Below, piece after piece: positions 6,447 through 14,058 of a DNA stretch of 19,717 nucleotides. The stretch lies in NCBI GenBank assembly GCA_041633555.1, contig JBFKFZ010000054.1, positions 1 through 19,717 on the forward strand. The letters run 5' to 3'. Within the stretch, counting starts at the first letter, position 1, and every line of letters starts with the position of its first letter. A program made the position numbers and the translations under genes. The notes beneath the pieces were generated by a model. It was not told where the DNA came from. It saw nothing but the letters and a program-made list of their open reading frames with translations, and made no database searches. The stretch comes from JAHEAO01 sp041633555. GTDB taxonomy: Bacteria; Pseudomonadota; Alphaproteobacteria; Rhodobacterales; Rhodobacteraceae.

Positions 6447-8750
6447 TTATTTCATTCCTTCTTGTTCGCGGGTCGGTTCGGTCAGCGCCGCCTTGCCGAG
6501 CGGCAGGCTGATCTCGGCCCGGGCGCCCCGGTGGTCCGATTTGACATCAAACGGTTCAGCGTCGGTGAGGATCAGGCTGCCGTCATGCTCCTCGATGATC
6601 TTCTTGACGATCGGCAGGCCAAGCCCGGTGCCTTTTTTCCGCGTCGTCACATAGGGCTCGAAAAGGCGCGCCCGGTCCTCTGGCAGACCGATGCCATTGT
6701 CGGAAATCGCGATGGTCACCGTTTCCTCATCGGCTTCCATCGTGACGCGGATCTCTGGTGCGTGATCCTCTGACGCGCCTTTTCCATGATAAGTTTCAAT
6801 AGCTTCGCCGGCATTCTTGATCAGGTTTGTCAGGGCCTGACCGATCATGGTCGCATCGAGTTCGGCCGGAAGCGGCGTGGTGGGAATATCGGCGACCAGC
6901 TTGACGCCCGGCATCGCGCTTTCCTGCAAGTGGACGGCATCGCGCACCAGCTTCGCCAGATCGACGGCGCGGCGCTCGGGTTCCGGCATCCGCGCGAATT
7001 TGGAGAATTCATCGACGATGCGGCGCAGGTCTCCGGTCTGGCGGATGATTACGTCAGTATATTGCGTCAGGTCCTCGCCCAGATCCCCGACCACCGGCAA
7101 GAACTTGCGTTTCAGCCGTTCCGCAGAGAGCTGGATCGGGGTCAGCGGGTTCTTGATCTCATGTGCGATGCGGCGCGCGACATCGCCCCAGGCGGCCATG
7201 CGCTGCGCCGATACAAGGTCAGTGACATCGTCGAAGGCCACGACGTAGCCTTCGAGTTCGCCATCGGCGTTGCGGCGGGTGGCCATGCGGACCAGGAGGT
7301 TTTCCAGCTTGCCCCGCCGTCCGACCTGGATTTCCTCTTGCGCCACTTCGGCGCCGCTGGCGCGCAAGCGATTGAAAAGCAGCCCGAATTCCGGGACGGA
7401 ATAGGTAATATTCGTCGACTGCCCCGCTTCTTCGGGCAGTTCCAGCAGTCTCTCGGCAGAGCGGTTGACGAAATCGACCCGCCCGGATTCATCAAGCCCG
7501 ACGACCCCGGCCGTGACCGACGAGAGGACCGAGTCGAAAAGCCGACGCCGTTCCTCGATCTGGCGGTTGTTTTCCAGCAGCGTGTCGCGCTGGCCTTTGA
7601 GTTGCCGGGTCATCTGGTTGAAGATACGCCCGAGCATGGCAATCTCGTCGTCGCCCTCCTCCTCGATCACCTGCACATCCATGTCGCCGGCCCCGACGCG
7701 CTGCGCCGCCCCGGTCAGCCTGCCGACCGGGCGCGACAGGCGTTCGGCAAACCACAATCCCAGCCAGATCGCGGCGAGGATCAGGATCAGCGCGAAACCA
7801 AGGTAGAGAAGGCCGAATTCGAACAGCAGCCGCCCGCGCTCGCTTTCGAGCTGGTTATAGAGCCGCACCGTTTCCTGGGTTTCATCGAGCAGGCTGAGAA
7901 TCTCGCCATCGACATCGCGGCTGACATAGAGATAGCGGTCGATGAAGTCCTCAAGCGCCACGAGCGCGCGGAATTCGTTGATCGACCAGTCCTGGATGAC
8001 GACCGTGTCCCCGGCGCGGGCATTGGCCAGATCGACCTCGGAGGGGCGCTCGTAATCGAAGAGGTAGGACCGTTCGCCGCGGGCGCGGATCTCTCCTGCC
8101 CCGTCGATGACATAGGCCTCGCGCAGGCCGCGCTGGATCTGCGCCTGGCCCTGGGTCAGCATCTGGCGCACGTCGCCGTCGGACACGAAGAACCGTTCGC
8201 GGCGGTTGGCATTGAGAAAGGCGGCCAGTGCATTGGCATCCTGAATGAGATCTTGCCGGTGCTCCTCCTGATAGGCCTCTGCCGCCGAGAGCGAATTGCC
8301 GACCACCGCCCGAACCCGGTCGGAGAACCAGCCCTCGATACCGAAATTTACCGTCAGAGCGGCAAAGACCGCGACCAGAACGGTGGGGATCAGCGCGATC
8401 AGGGCGAAGACGCCGGTAAGGCGCAGATGCAGGCGCGAGCCGGCAGACTTGGCCCGGCGGGCAGCGACCATCTGGATGACGCGCTGCAGGACAAGCGCTG
8501 CAACCACCAGCACGTAGACGAGGTCGGCCAGCAGCACGAGCCGCAGTCCGGATTCGTTCGCCCCCTGTTCGAGCGGGCCGAGAACCAGAAAGGTAAGGAA
8601 AGCCAGGACCGGCCCGAGCACGACCAGTCCGAAGGTACCGACCGTCTGAAACCGCTTTTGCCGCCTTAACCTGTTAAGGCGTTCCCAGGTTGGTGTTCGG
8701 ACAGGAGCCCGCACCTCTGCCACCTCATTCCAACGCCGCTGACGCGGCAA
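6447..8750 (-). CDS. ntrY: Sensor histidine kinase NtrY
   Basis: Membrane-bound sensor kinase for NtrX. Numbering from the TTG at 8750 (767 aa): transmembrane segments near 38-60, 71-96, 110-134 and 312-334 enclose a periplasmic region of about 175 residues. HAMP is at about 335-385 and PAS at 400-515. The H-box IAHEIKNPL has the phospho-histidine at 530. The ATPase has the N-box NLIKNAGEA (642-650), DNGIGLP (684-690) and GTGLGLP (707-713). This is the full NtrY architecture. The start is uncertain: the nearest upstream in-frame stop is TGA seven codons before the TTG. GTG codons at 8723 and 8714 are alternatives, and the latter has GAGGTG well placed upstream. A 55-base gap separates it from ntrC. 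Confidence 0.94.
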   Translation of the reverse strand: MPRQRRWNEVAEVRAPVRTPTWERLNRLRRQKRFQTVGTFGLVVLGPVLAFLTFLVLGPLEQGANESGLRLVLLADLVYVLVVAALVLQRVIQMVAARRAKSAGSRLHLRLTGVFALIALIPTVLVAVFAALTVNFGIEGWFSDRVRAVVGNSLSAAEAYQEEHRQDLIQDANALAAFLNANRRERFFVSDGDVRQMLTQGQAQIQRGLREAYVIDGAGEIRARGERSYLFDYERPSEVDLANARAGDTVVIQDWSINEFRALVALEDFIDRYLYVSRDVDGEILSLLDETQETVRLYNQLESERGRLLFEFGLLYLGFALILILAAIWLGLWFAERLSRPVGRLTGAAQRVGAGDMDVQVIEEEGDDEIAMLGRIFNQMTRQLKGQRDTLLENNRQIEERRRLFDSVLSSVTAGVVGLDESGRVDFVNRSAERLLELPEEAGQSTNITYSVPEFGLLFNRLRASGAEVAQEEIQVGRRGKLENLLVRMATRRNADGELEGYVVAFDDVTDLVSAQRMAAWGDVARRIAHEIKNPLTPIQLSAERLKRKFLPVVGDLGEDLTQYTDVIIRQTGDLRRIVDEFSKFARMPEPERRAVDLAKLVRDAVHLQESAMPGVKLVADIPTTPLPAELDATMIGQALTNLIKNAGEAIETYHGKGASEDHAPEIRVTMEADEETVTIAISDNGIGLPEDRARLFEPYVTTRKKGTGLGLPIVKKIIEEHDGSLILTDAEPFDVKSDHRGARAEISLPLGKAALTEPTREQEGMK

Positions 8751-8805
8751 CCGCCGTGGTGGTCTTTGTCAGCTGACGCCGATCTGCCACTCTTCTGTTG
8801 CGCTT
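8751..8805 (-). other. Short ntrC-ntrY gap containing a 10-bp palindrome
   Basis: The gap between the ntrC stop and ntrY start contains the perfect palindrome GTCAGCTGAC at 8768-8777. No promoter hexamers or T-tract terminator were recognised, so ntrY is probably transcribed with ntrBC, possibly with added internal control. Confidence 0.3.
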
Positions 8806-10167
8806 TTACATCAATTTGCGCCGGCGTGTCACGCTAATATCCAGATCCGTGATCTTCTTGCGCAGCGTATTCCGGTTGATCCCCAGAAGTTCGGCACATT
8901 TCGCCTGATTTCCGCCGGTTGCGTCGAGCGCGATCTCGATCAGCGGCAATTCGACCTCTCGCAGAATGCGCTGATACAGGCCGGGCGGCGGCAGGCTTCC
9001 GCCATGCAGATCAAAATATCTGCGCAGATGCTTGCCGATCGAGTCGGACAGCTTGTCACCGTCGCCTCTTTGCAGCGGTTCCATCGCCGGCTGGTTCGCC
9101 AGAACGGATTCGGCCTCTGACCGCGAGATGACCTCTTCGGACGAGGTCACCGCGAGGCGGCGAATGGTGTTTTCCAATTGCCGGACGTTGCCGGGCCAGG
9201 AATAGGCCCGGATCAGCTCGATCGCGTCCTTGCCGAAGCGGCGTGGCGGCTGGCCGTCGCGCTCGGAGCGGGCGAGGAAATGCTCGGCCAAGAGCGGGAT
9301 GTCATCAAGCCTTTCGCGCAGGCTCGGGACGGTGACGGTGACCCCGCCGATCCGGTAGAAGAGATCCTGCCGGAAGTCGCCCTCTTCCATCATGCGGGCA
9401 AGGTCGGCTTGGCTAGTGGCGAGCACGCGCGGCGCATTGTCGGTGAAGCTGTCGAGCATTCGCACGACCCGTGCCTGCCCGTCGTCGTCGAGATCGCCGA
9501 TCTCGTCGAACAGGATCGACCCATGCTTGGCGCGGCTGAGGATCGTGGCGGGCCCTTCCATCGTCGCCATGTCGGCACTGGTGGCGGTGACGAAGGGCAG
9601 CGTGCGGCGGTCCGAGAAATCGTGGATCGCACGGGCGATCAGGGATTTCCCGGTGCCCGATTCGCCGGTGATCAGGACCGGTAATTCGGTGTTCATCACC
9701 CGCGCCACCAGCCGGTAAAGCGCCTGCATCGCAGGGGTGCGGCCCACAAGCGGCAGGTCGTCGCCCTTGTCCTGCCCCGGCTCGCGCGGGGCCGGCGCGC
9801 GGCGCTTGATCTCAAGCGCGCGGGCCGAGCGCTTCATCAGGTCCGGCAGATCGAACGGCTTGGGCAGGTAATCGAAGGCCTCTGCTTCGGCGGCCTGGAT
9901 CGCGGTCACGATGTTGTTCTGCGCCGAAATGATGATGACCGGCAGGCCGGGGCGCTCCTTGCCGATCTTCGGCAGCGCCTCGAGCCCGTTGCCGTCGGGC
10001 ATCATGACATCCGAGATCACCAGATCGCCTTTGCCTTCCTCTATCCAGCGCATAAGCGTGACCAGCGACGATGTGGCATGCACCTTGCAGCCGGCGCGGG
10101 TCAGGGCCTGGGTCAGCACGGTTCGGATCGTGCGATCGTCGTCAGCGACAAGAACTGTACCGTCCAT
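8806..10167 (-). CDS. ntrC: Nitrogen regulation response regulator NtrC (GAFTGA-less)
   Basis: Response regulator of the NtrB/NtrC system that controls nitrogen-assimilation genes. The 453-residue protein has a receiver domain (1-120) with phospho-acceptor D53 in ISDVMMPDG and K103. The AAA+ domain has Walker A GESGTGKS (168-175), Walker B SILFDEIGD (217-225) and FRQDLFYRIGGV. The Fis-like DNA-binding helix-turn-helix is at about 408-442 (GGNQAKCAELLGINRNTLRKK). Between the Walker motifs the GAFTGA loop is deleted: the chain runs from SADMATMEGPATILSRAKHG straight into Walker B. The same feature is documented for Rhodobacter capsulatus NtrC, which activates the housekeeping sigma-70 polymerase. 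The ATG overlaps the ntrB stop (TGATG), implying coupled synthesis with its kinase. Confidence 0.95.
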   Translation of the reverse strand: MDGTVLVADDDRTIRTVLTQALTRAGCKVHATSSLVTLMRWIEEGKGDLVISDVMMPDGNGLEALPKIGKERPGLPVIIISAQNNIVTAIQAAEAEAFDYLPKPFDLPDLMKRSARALEIKRRAPAPREPGQDKGDDLPLVGRTPAMQALYRLVARVMNTELPVLITGESGTGKSLIARAIHDFSDRRTLPFVTATSADMATMEGPATILSRAKHGSILFDEIGDLDDDGQARVVRMLDSFTDNAPRVLATSQADLARMMEEGDFRQDLFYRIGGVTVTVPSLRERLDDIPLLAEHFLARSERDGQPPRRFGKDAIELIRAYSWPGNVRQLENTIRRLAVTSSEEVISRSEAESVLANQPAMEPLQRGDGDKLSDSIGKHLRRYFDLHGGSLPPPGLYQRILREVELPLIEIALDATGGNQAKCAELLGINRNTLRKKITDLDISVTRRRKLM

Positions 10168-11240
10168 CAGGGATACTCCGTGGATTTTGGTGCAACAGGC
10201 AAGGAAATGCGGAAGGTGGTCTGGCCGGGAACGGAATTGACCGTGATCCAGCCGTCATGCTCGGCGATGATCTTCGAGACGAGCGCGAGGCCGAGCCCGG
10301 TGCCGTTCTCGCGGCCCGAGACAAAGGGCTCGAAGATCTCCGAGGCGATCTCGGGCGGCAGGCCGGGGCCGTCATCGGTGATCTCGACCTGAAGCGGCAG
10401 CGGATTGCCCGACCCGTCCTTGCGACGCAGGCGCAGGGCCAGGTCGTAGAAGGTGCGCAGCCTGATCGTGCCGGCATTGCTGCCGGCGGCCTCGGCAGCG
10501 TTCTTGAAGAGATTGAGCAGGACCTGCAGCATCTGGTCGCCATCGACAAAGGTCGGCGGCAGTGACGGGTCATAGTCTTCGCGGAAGGTCATGTTGGCAG
10601 CAAAGCCGACGCAGGCCGATTTTGTCGCCCTGTCGAGAAGGTCGTGGATGTTGATGGCCTGTTTCACCGGCGGGCGGATGTTGCCGAACTGCTCGACCTG
10701 CTCCAGCAGGGTCACGATGCGGCGCGATTCGGCGACGATAAGGTCGGTCAGCTGCTGGTCCTCCATCGACAGGTTCATCGACAGGAGCTGTGCGGCACCG
10801 GTGATCCCGGCCAGCGGGTTCTTGATCTCGTGCGCCAGCATCTCGGCCATGCCGATCGCCGACCGGGCCGAGGACTTGACCGAATGCGAGCGCCCGAGCC
10901 GGTCGGCAAGCTGGCGCGGCTCCATCAGCAGCAGCACATGGCCGGGCGCCCCCATCAGCGGCGCGATCTGGATGTTGCACTGGACCGGCGCGGAATTGCC
11001 GCCGGAGACATCGACATTGTTGATGAAGAGCACCGAACTGTCGTTGCGCACGCGTTGGAACGCGCCTTCCAGCGGCGCGTCGATGGCGAGCTTGTCGAAG
11101 ACCGGCGCGCCCCTCAGGTGCTTGGCGGACATGTTCAGGAACTGCTCGGCGGCCGGGTTTATGTCGGCGATGCCGTCATCCTCGGCCAACAGGAAGGCCG
11201 GTACCGGCAGCGAGGCCCAGACGGTATCGGTGCCGGTCAT
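10167..11240 (-). CDS. ntrB: Nitrogen regulation sensor kinase NtrB
   Basis: Soluble histidine kinase/phosphatase that sets NtrC phosphorylation in response to PII signalling. I chose the ATG at 11240 (357 aa) because it makes an ATGA overlap with the dusB stop and has GGAG upstream. The longer frame needs a TTG at 11255. Counting from the ATG: PAS domain at about 5-110 without transmembrane segments, H-box MLAHEIKNPLAG with phospho-histidine 137, N-box NLFKNAAEA (243-251), DDGPGLP (289-295) and GTGLGLAL (313-320). Length and layout match NtrB/GlnL. It is cotranscribed with dusB and ntrC, the classic nifR3-ntrB-ntrC operon of alphaproteobacteria. Confidence 0.96.
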   Translation of the reverse strand: MTGTDTVWASLPVPAFLLAEDDGIADINPAAEQFLNMSAKHLRGAPVFDKLAIDAPLEGAFQRVRNDSSVLFINNVDVSGGNSAPVQCNIQIAPLMGAPGHVLLLMEPRQLADRLGRSHSVKSSARSAIGMAEMLAHEIKNPLAGITGAAQLLSMNLSMEDQQLTDLIVAESRRIVTLLEQVEQFGNIRPPVKQAINIHDLLDRATKSACVGFAANMTFREDYDPSLPPTFVDGDQMLQVLLNLFKNAAEAAGSNAGTIRLRTFYDLALRLRRKDGSGNPLPLQVEITDDGPGLPPEIASEIFEPFVSGRENGTGLGLALVSKIIAEHDGWITVNSVPGQTTFRISLPVAPKSTEYP

Positions 11241-12220
11241 GCCGCGATGCTCCAAGTCGTGCCAAGCGCCTCGGGAAGGCGGCCTGCGACATTCGCGGGC
11301 TCCGGTTCGGTCAGGATCGCGCGGCGCAGGTCGGCAGGCGTGCCCGCGCCGTCCATGTACCAGCCAAGATGCTTGCGGGCGACGCGGGGCCCGAGCGTGC
11401 TGCCGTAGAAGGACAGCATGTCCTCATAATGCGCGCTGGCCATCTCGGCGAGCCCGGATGGCGACGGAACCGCAGGCGCGGGCGCGCCATGCAGCTGGGC
11501 CGCGATCTCGGCCAGAAGCCAAGGACGCCCCTGGATGGCGCGCCCGACCATCACGCCATCGGCCGCCGAGGCGCCGAGCGCGCGCCGGGCGGATGCCGGG
11601 CTGGTAATGTCGCCATTGGCGATGACGGGGATCTTCACGGCCTCTTTCACGCGCGCGATCGCGGGCCAGTCGGCATGGCCCTTGTAGAACTGGCAGCGGG
11701 TGCGGCCGTGAACCGTGATCATCCCGATGCCCGCCGCCTCAGCCCGGGCCGCGAGCGCCGGGGCGTTCAGGAGATCGTCGTCCCAGCCAAGCCGGGTCTT
11801 CAGCGTCACCGGCACCCGGACGGCGCCGACCACCGCATCGATCAGGGTCAGTGCGTGATCGAGATCCTTGAGCAGGGCCGAGCCCGAATAGCCGTTGGTG
11901 ACCTTCTTGGCGGGGCATCCCATGTTGATGTCGATGATCCGGGCGCCGTTCGCTTCGACCAGCCGCGCGGCTTCGGCCATCCAGTGCGCCTCGCGCCCGG
12001 CAAGCTGGACAGCGGTGTTTTCGACCGCCAGCCCCAGCTCGGCCCTTTCGCGGGTGCCCGGGCGGGCCTGCACCATTTCCTGACTTGCCACCATCTCGCT
12101 GACCACCAGCCCCGCACCGAAGCGCTGGACCAGCCTGCGGAACGGAAGATCGGTGATCCCGGCCATCGGCGCCAGGAGCACCGGCGGCGTAACACCGAGA
12201 TTTTGCAGCAATTCGGGCAC
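11237..12220 (-). CDS. dusB: tRNA-dihydrouridine synthase DusB (NifR3)
   Basis: FMN-dependent enzyme that reduces uridine to dihydrouridine in the tRNA D-loop. The 327-residue TIM-barrel protein shows APMAGITDLPFRRL near the N-terminus (17-30), catalytic C102 in NMGCPAKKVTNGYSGSALL, TLKTRLGWDD, VHGRTRCQFYKGHADW and VIANGDI, with the phosphate-binding end DGVMVGRAIQGRPWLL. The start is GTG: it is the only start codon between an upstream in-frame TAA and the conserved region, and AAGGGA lies nine bases before it. As first gene of the ntr operon it was historically named nifR3, but the enzyme itself is not a nitrogen regulator. Its stop overlaps the ntrB start. Confidence 0.96.
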   Translation of the reverse strand: MPELLQNLGVTPPVLLAPMAGITDLPFRRLVQRFGAGLVVSEMVASQEMVQARPGTRERAELGLAVENTAVQLAGREAHWMAEAARLVEANGARIIDINMGCPAKKVTNGYSGSALLKDLDHALTLIDAVVGAVRVPVTLKTRLGWDDDLLNAPALAARAEAAGIGMITVHGRTRCQFYKGHADWPAIARVKEAVKIPVIANGDITSPASARRALGASAADGVMVGRAIQGRPWLLAEIAAQLHGAPAPAVPSPSGLAEMASAHYEDMLSFYGSTLGPRVARKHLGWYMDGAGTPADLRRAILTEPEPANVAGRLPEALGTTWSIAA

Positions 12221-12234
12221 CTGCCTGATCCCTT

Positions 12235-12267
12235 AAGCCTTCGCCAATGCGCTCCCTGCTAAGGCTT
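12235..12267 (-). other. Inverted repeat just upstream of dusB ribosome binding site
   Basis: AAGCCTT at 12235-12241 and AAGGCTT at 12261-12267 are exact reverse complements with a 19-base loop. In the dusB transcript the stem would end immediately before AAGGGA, the ribosome binding site. It may influence translation of the whole ntr operon, but 7-base stems also arise by chance. Confidence 0.3.
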
Positions 12268-12276
12268 GGGAACCGG

Positions 12277-12286
12277 AATTGCAATT
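12277..12286. other. 10-bp palindrome AATTGCAATT in the dusB/ispDF divergent region
   Basis: This is a perfect palindrome in the AT-richer part of the divergent intergenic region, next to the two degenerate TGCC-N9-GGCA dyads. No regulator is recognised for it. Confidence 0.25.
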
Positions 12287-12291
12287 TGTCG

Positions 12292-12308
12292 TGGTCAGAA
12301 AACAGGCA
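12292..12308. promoter_or_regulatory. Degenerate TGCC-N9-GGCA dyad upstream of the dusB-ntr operon
   Basis: The sequence TGGTCAGAAAACAGGCA matches the amt-upstream TGCCCAAAAAACAGGCA at 14 of 17 positions, with one arm intact (GGCA) and the other degenerate. It lies 29 bases (centre to centre) from a second dyad. It is a candidate site for autoregulation by NtrC; the assignment is inference. Confidence 0.35.
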
Positions 12309-12320
12309 AAATTCTTGATC

Positions 12321-12337
12321 TGCCTAAATTTTAGTCG
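12321..12337. promoter_or_regulatory. Second degenerate dyad, overlapping a possible dusB -10
   Basis: TGCCTAAATTTTAGTCG has a perfectly symmetrical core CTAAATTTTAG and one intact TGCC arm. On the minus strand it contains TAAAAT (12333-12328), a possible -10 for dusB, with CTGACA (12358-12353) 19 bases upstream as a weakly spaced -35. Binding here would be expected to block that promoter. The promoter call is tentative. Confidence 0.3.
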
Positions 12338-12351
12338 AGTCTCCAGGCCCA

Positions 12352-12380
12352 TTGTCAGCACTCTTGCGCGGGCCTAGAGA
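12352..12380 (+). promoter_or_regulatory. Possible sigma-70 promoter for ispDF
   Basis: TTGTCA (12352-12357) is followed after 17 bases by TAGAGA (12375-12380), about 24 bases before the ispDF ATG. The -35 is good and the -10 weak. No better pair was found in the intergenic region. Confidence 0.3.
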
Positions 12381-12403
12381 GGGAACGGGAAAATGAGTGG
12401 GTT

Positions 12404-13543
12404 ATGAAGGCTGCTGCTATCATCGTCGCCGCAGGTCGTGGCAAGCGGGCTGGCGAAGGTCTGCCCAAGCAATGGCGGAGCCTTCAGGGGCGTTCGCTGG
12501 TCGCGTGGTCGCTGCAGGCGTTCCGGGCTCATCCCGGCATCGCGCACTCTGTTCTGGTGCTGCATGCCGACGATTTCGGCATGGCGCCCGGCTATGAGGC
12601 ACATGGCGACGTGACCGTCATTACTGGGGGCGCGACCCGCGATGCCTCTGTCCTGGCCGGGCTTAAGGCTCTGGAGGGCACCGACGTCTCCCATGTGCTG
12701 ATCCACGATGCCGCCCGGCCGCTGGTCAGTGCGAAGGTGATCGGTCAGGTGCTGGCCGCCTTGAAAGATGCCGCAGGGGCCGCTCCGGCCCTGCCGGTCG
12801 TCGACGCGCTCTGGCGCGGCCAGGGCGGGCACGTGGCGGGAGCCGAGGACCGGAACGGGCTTTACCGGGCGCAGACGCCGCAGGGCTTCGCACTCGGTGC
12901 CATTCTGGCTGCGCACAGGGCGCATCCCGGCGGGGCCTCTGATGATGTCGAGGTGGCGCGGGCCGCAGGGATTGACGTTGCCATCGTCGAAGGCGAGGAA
13001 CGCAATCTGAAGATCACCACGGCGGCGGATTTCGACCGCGCCGCAGAGTTCCTGAAGGGCGAGATGGACATACGGACAGGAAACGGCTTTGACGTGCACC
13101 GGTTCGCGCCGGGCAATCACGTGGTACTCTGCGGGCTTAGACTGCCGCATGGAAAAGGGCTCGAAGGCCATTCGGACGCCGATGTCGGGATGCACGCACT
13201 GACCGACGCAATCTATGGCGCGCTGGCCGACGGCGATATCGGCCGGCACTTTCCGCCGAGCGATCCGGACTGGAAGGGCGCGGCCAGTTCGATCTTTCTT
13301 GAACATGCCGTCGGGCGAGCGACCGATCGCGGCTATCGCATCACGCATGCCGACGTGACGCTGATCTGCGAGGCCCCGAAGATCGGGCCGCATGCCTTGG
13401 ACATGGCCGAAGAACTCGCCGCCTATATGGGGATCGACACGGACCGGGTGAGCGTCAAGGCGACAACCTCAGAACGGCTTGGCTTCACCGGGCGTGAGGA
13501 AGGCATCGCGGCTTTGGCGACGGTGACGCTGGTACAGCCATGA
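12404..13543 (+). CDS. ispDF: Bifunctional IspD/IspF enzyme of the MEP pathway
   Basis: Fused enzyme for two steps of the non-mevalonate isoprenoid pathway: 2-C-methyl-D-erythritol 4-phosphate cytidylyltransferase and 2-C-methyl-D-erythritol 2,4-cyclodiphosphate synthase. The IspD half (1-220) shows AAGRGKR (9-15) with PKQW (21-24) for CTP binding, HDAARPL (101-107) and AQTPQGF (156-162). The IspF half begins at M221 and carries metal ligands D230 and H232 (GFDVH) and H264, the EGHSDADV segment (254-261), and KATTSERLGFTGREEG near the C-terminus. The fusion is common in alphaproteobacteria. The ATG at 12404 precedes the conserved KAAAIIVAAG. The ribosome binding site is weak (GAGTGGG). Its stop overlaps pgpA by ATGA. 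Confidence 0.97.
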   Translation: MKAAAIIVAAGRGKRAGEGLPKQWRSLQGRSLVAWSLQAFRAHPGIAHSVLVLHADDFGMAPGYEAHGDVTVITGGATRDASVLAGLKALEGTDVSHVLIHDAARPLVSAKVIGQVLAALKDAAGAAPALPVVDALWRGQGGHVAGAEDRNGLYRAQTPQGFALGAILAAHRAHPGGASDDVEVARAAGIDVAIVEGEERNLKITTAADFDRAAEFLKGEMDIRTGNGFDVHRFAPGNHVVLCGLRLPHGKGLEGHSDADVGMHALTDAIYGALADGDIGRHFPPSDPDWKGAASSIFLEHAVGRATDRGYRITHADVTLICEAPKIGPHALDMAEELAAYMGIDTDRVSVKATTSERLGFTGREEGIAALATVTLVQP

Positions 13544-14058
13544 GCCGCCTCTTCGCGACGTTCTTCTATGTCGGTCTGCTGCGCCCTGCCCCCGGCACAT
13601 GGGGATCGGCGGCGGCGATCCCGGTGGCATATCTCCTGCACGGGCTAGGCGGCTTTCCCCTGCTGATGGCCGCGACGCTGTTGGTTTTTGCTCTGGGCTG
13701 GTGGGCGACGATCGAGGCCACGCGCGGCAAGGCGGATCACGACCCGTCCGAGATCGTCATCGATGAAGTCGTCGGCCAGTGGATCGCACTCTGGCCGCTG
13801 TCGTTGGGGCTCTGGTGGATGGCCGCCGACCCTTGGGTCTTTCCCTGGCCCGGCTGGGTCGTGGGCTTTCTTCTCTTCCGGCTGTTCGACATCTGGAAGC
13901 CCGGGCCGGTCGGCTGGGCCGACCGCAAATCCAATGCGTTCGGGGTGATGATGGATGACGTGATCGCGGGCGTCATGGCCGCGGTTCTCGTGACCATCGC
14001 GGCGGCCTTGGGCCACCGCGCCGCCGCGATCTGGGAGTATCTGGTTTGGATCACCTGA
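13540..14058 (+). CDS. pgpA: Phosphatidylglycerophosphatase A
   Basis: Inner-membrane phosphatase that removes the phosphate from phosphatidylglycerophosphate to give phosphatidylglycerol. The 172-residue protein shows family motifs PAPGTWGS (17-23), DPSEIVIDEVVGQ (68-80) and RLFDIWKPGPVGWADR (114-129), with several hydrophobic segments and a conserved acidic DD (139-140). It starts inside the ispDF stop (ATGA), so translation is coupled, and overlaps the next gene by 13 bases. The tight ispDF-pgpA-cinA run suggests one operon. Confidence 0.94.
   Translation: MSRLFATFFYVGLLRPAPGTWGSAAAIPVAYLLHGLGGFPLLMAATLLVFALGWWATIEATRGKADHDPSEIVIDEVVGQWIALWPLSLGLWWMAADPWVFPWPGWVVGFLLFRLFDIWKPGPVGWADRKSNAFGVMMDDVIAGVMAAVLVTIAAALGHRAAAIWEYLVWIT

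Noticed and set aside
6786..8669. 627-codon open frame antisense to ntrY
   Set aside because: It mirrors ntrY, whose domains are unmistakable. Long antisense frames are common in GC-rich DNA, and the translation has no fold-like pattern or ribosome binding site.
10591..11607. 338-codon plus-strand frame across ntrB and dusB
   Set aside because: It crosses the junction of two real genes on the other strand and has serine/arginine-rich shadow composition.
12374..13393. 339-codon frame antisense to ispDF
   Set aside because: It is a shadow of a well-supported enzyme gene, with no recognisable domain.
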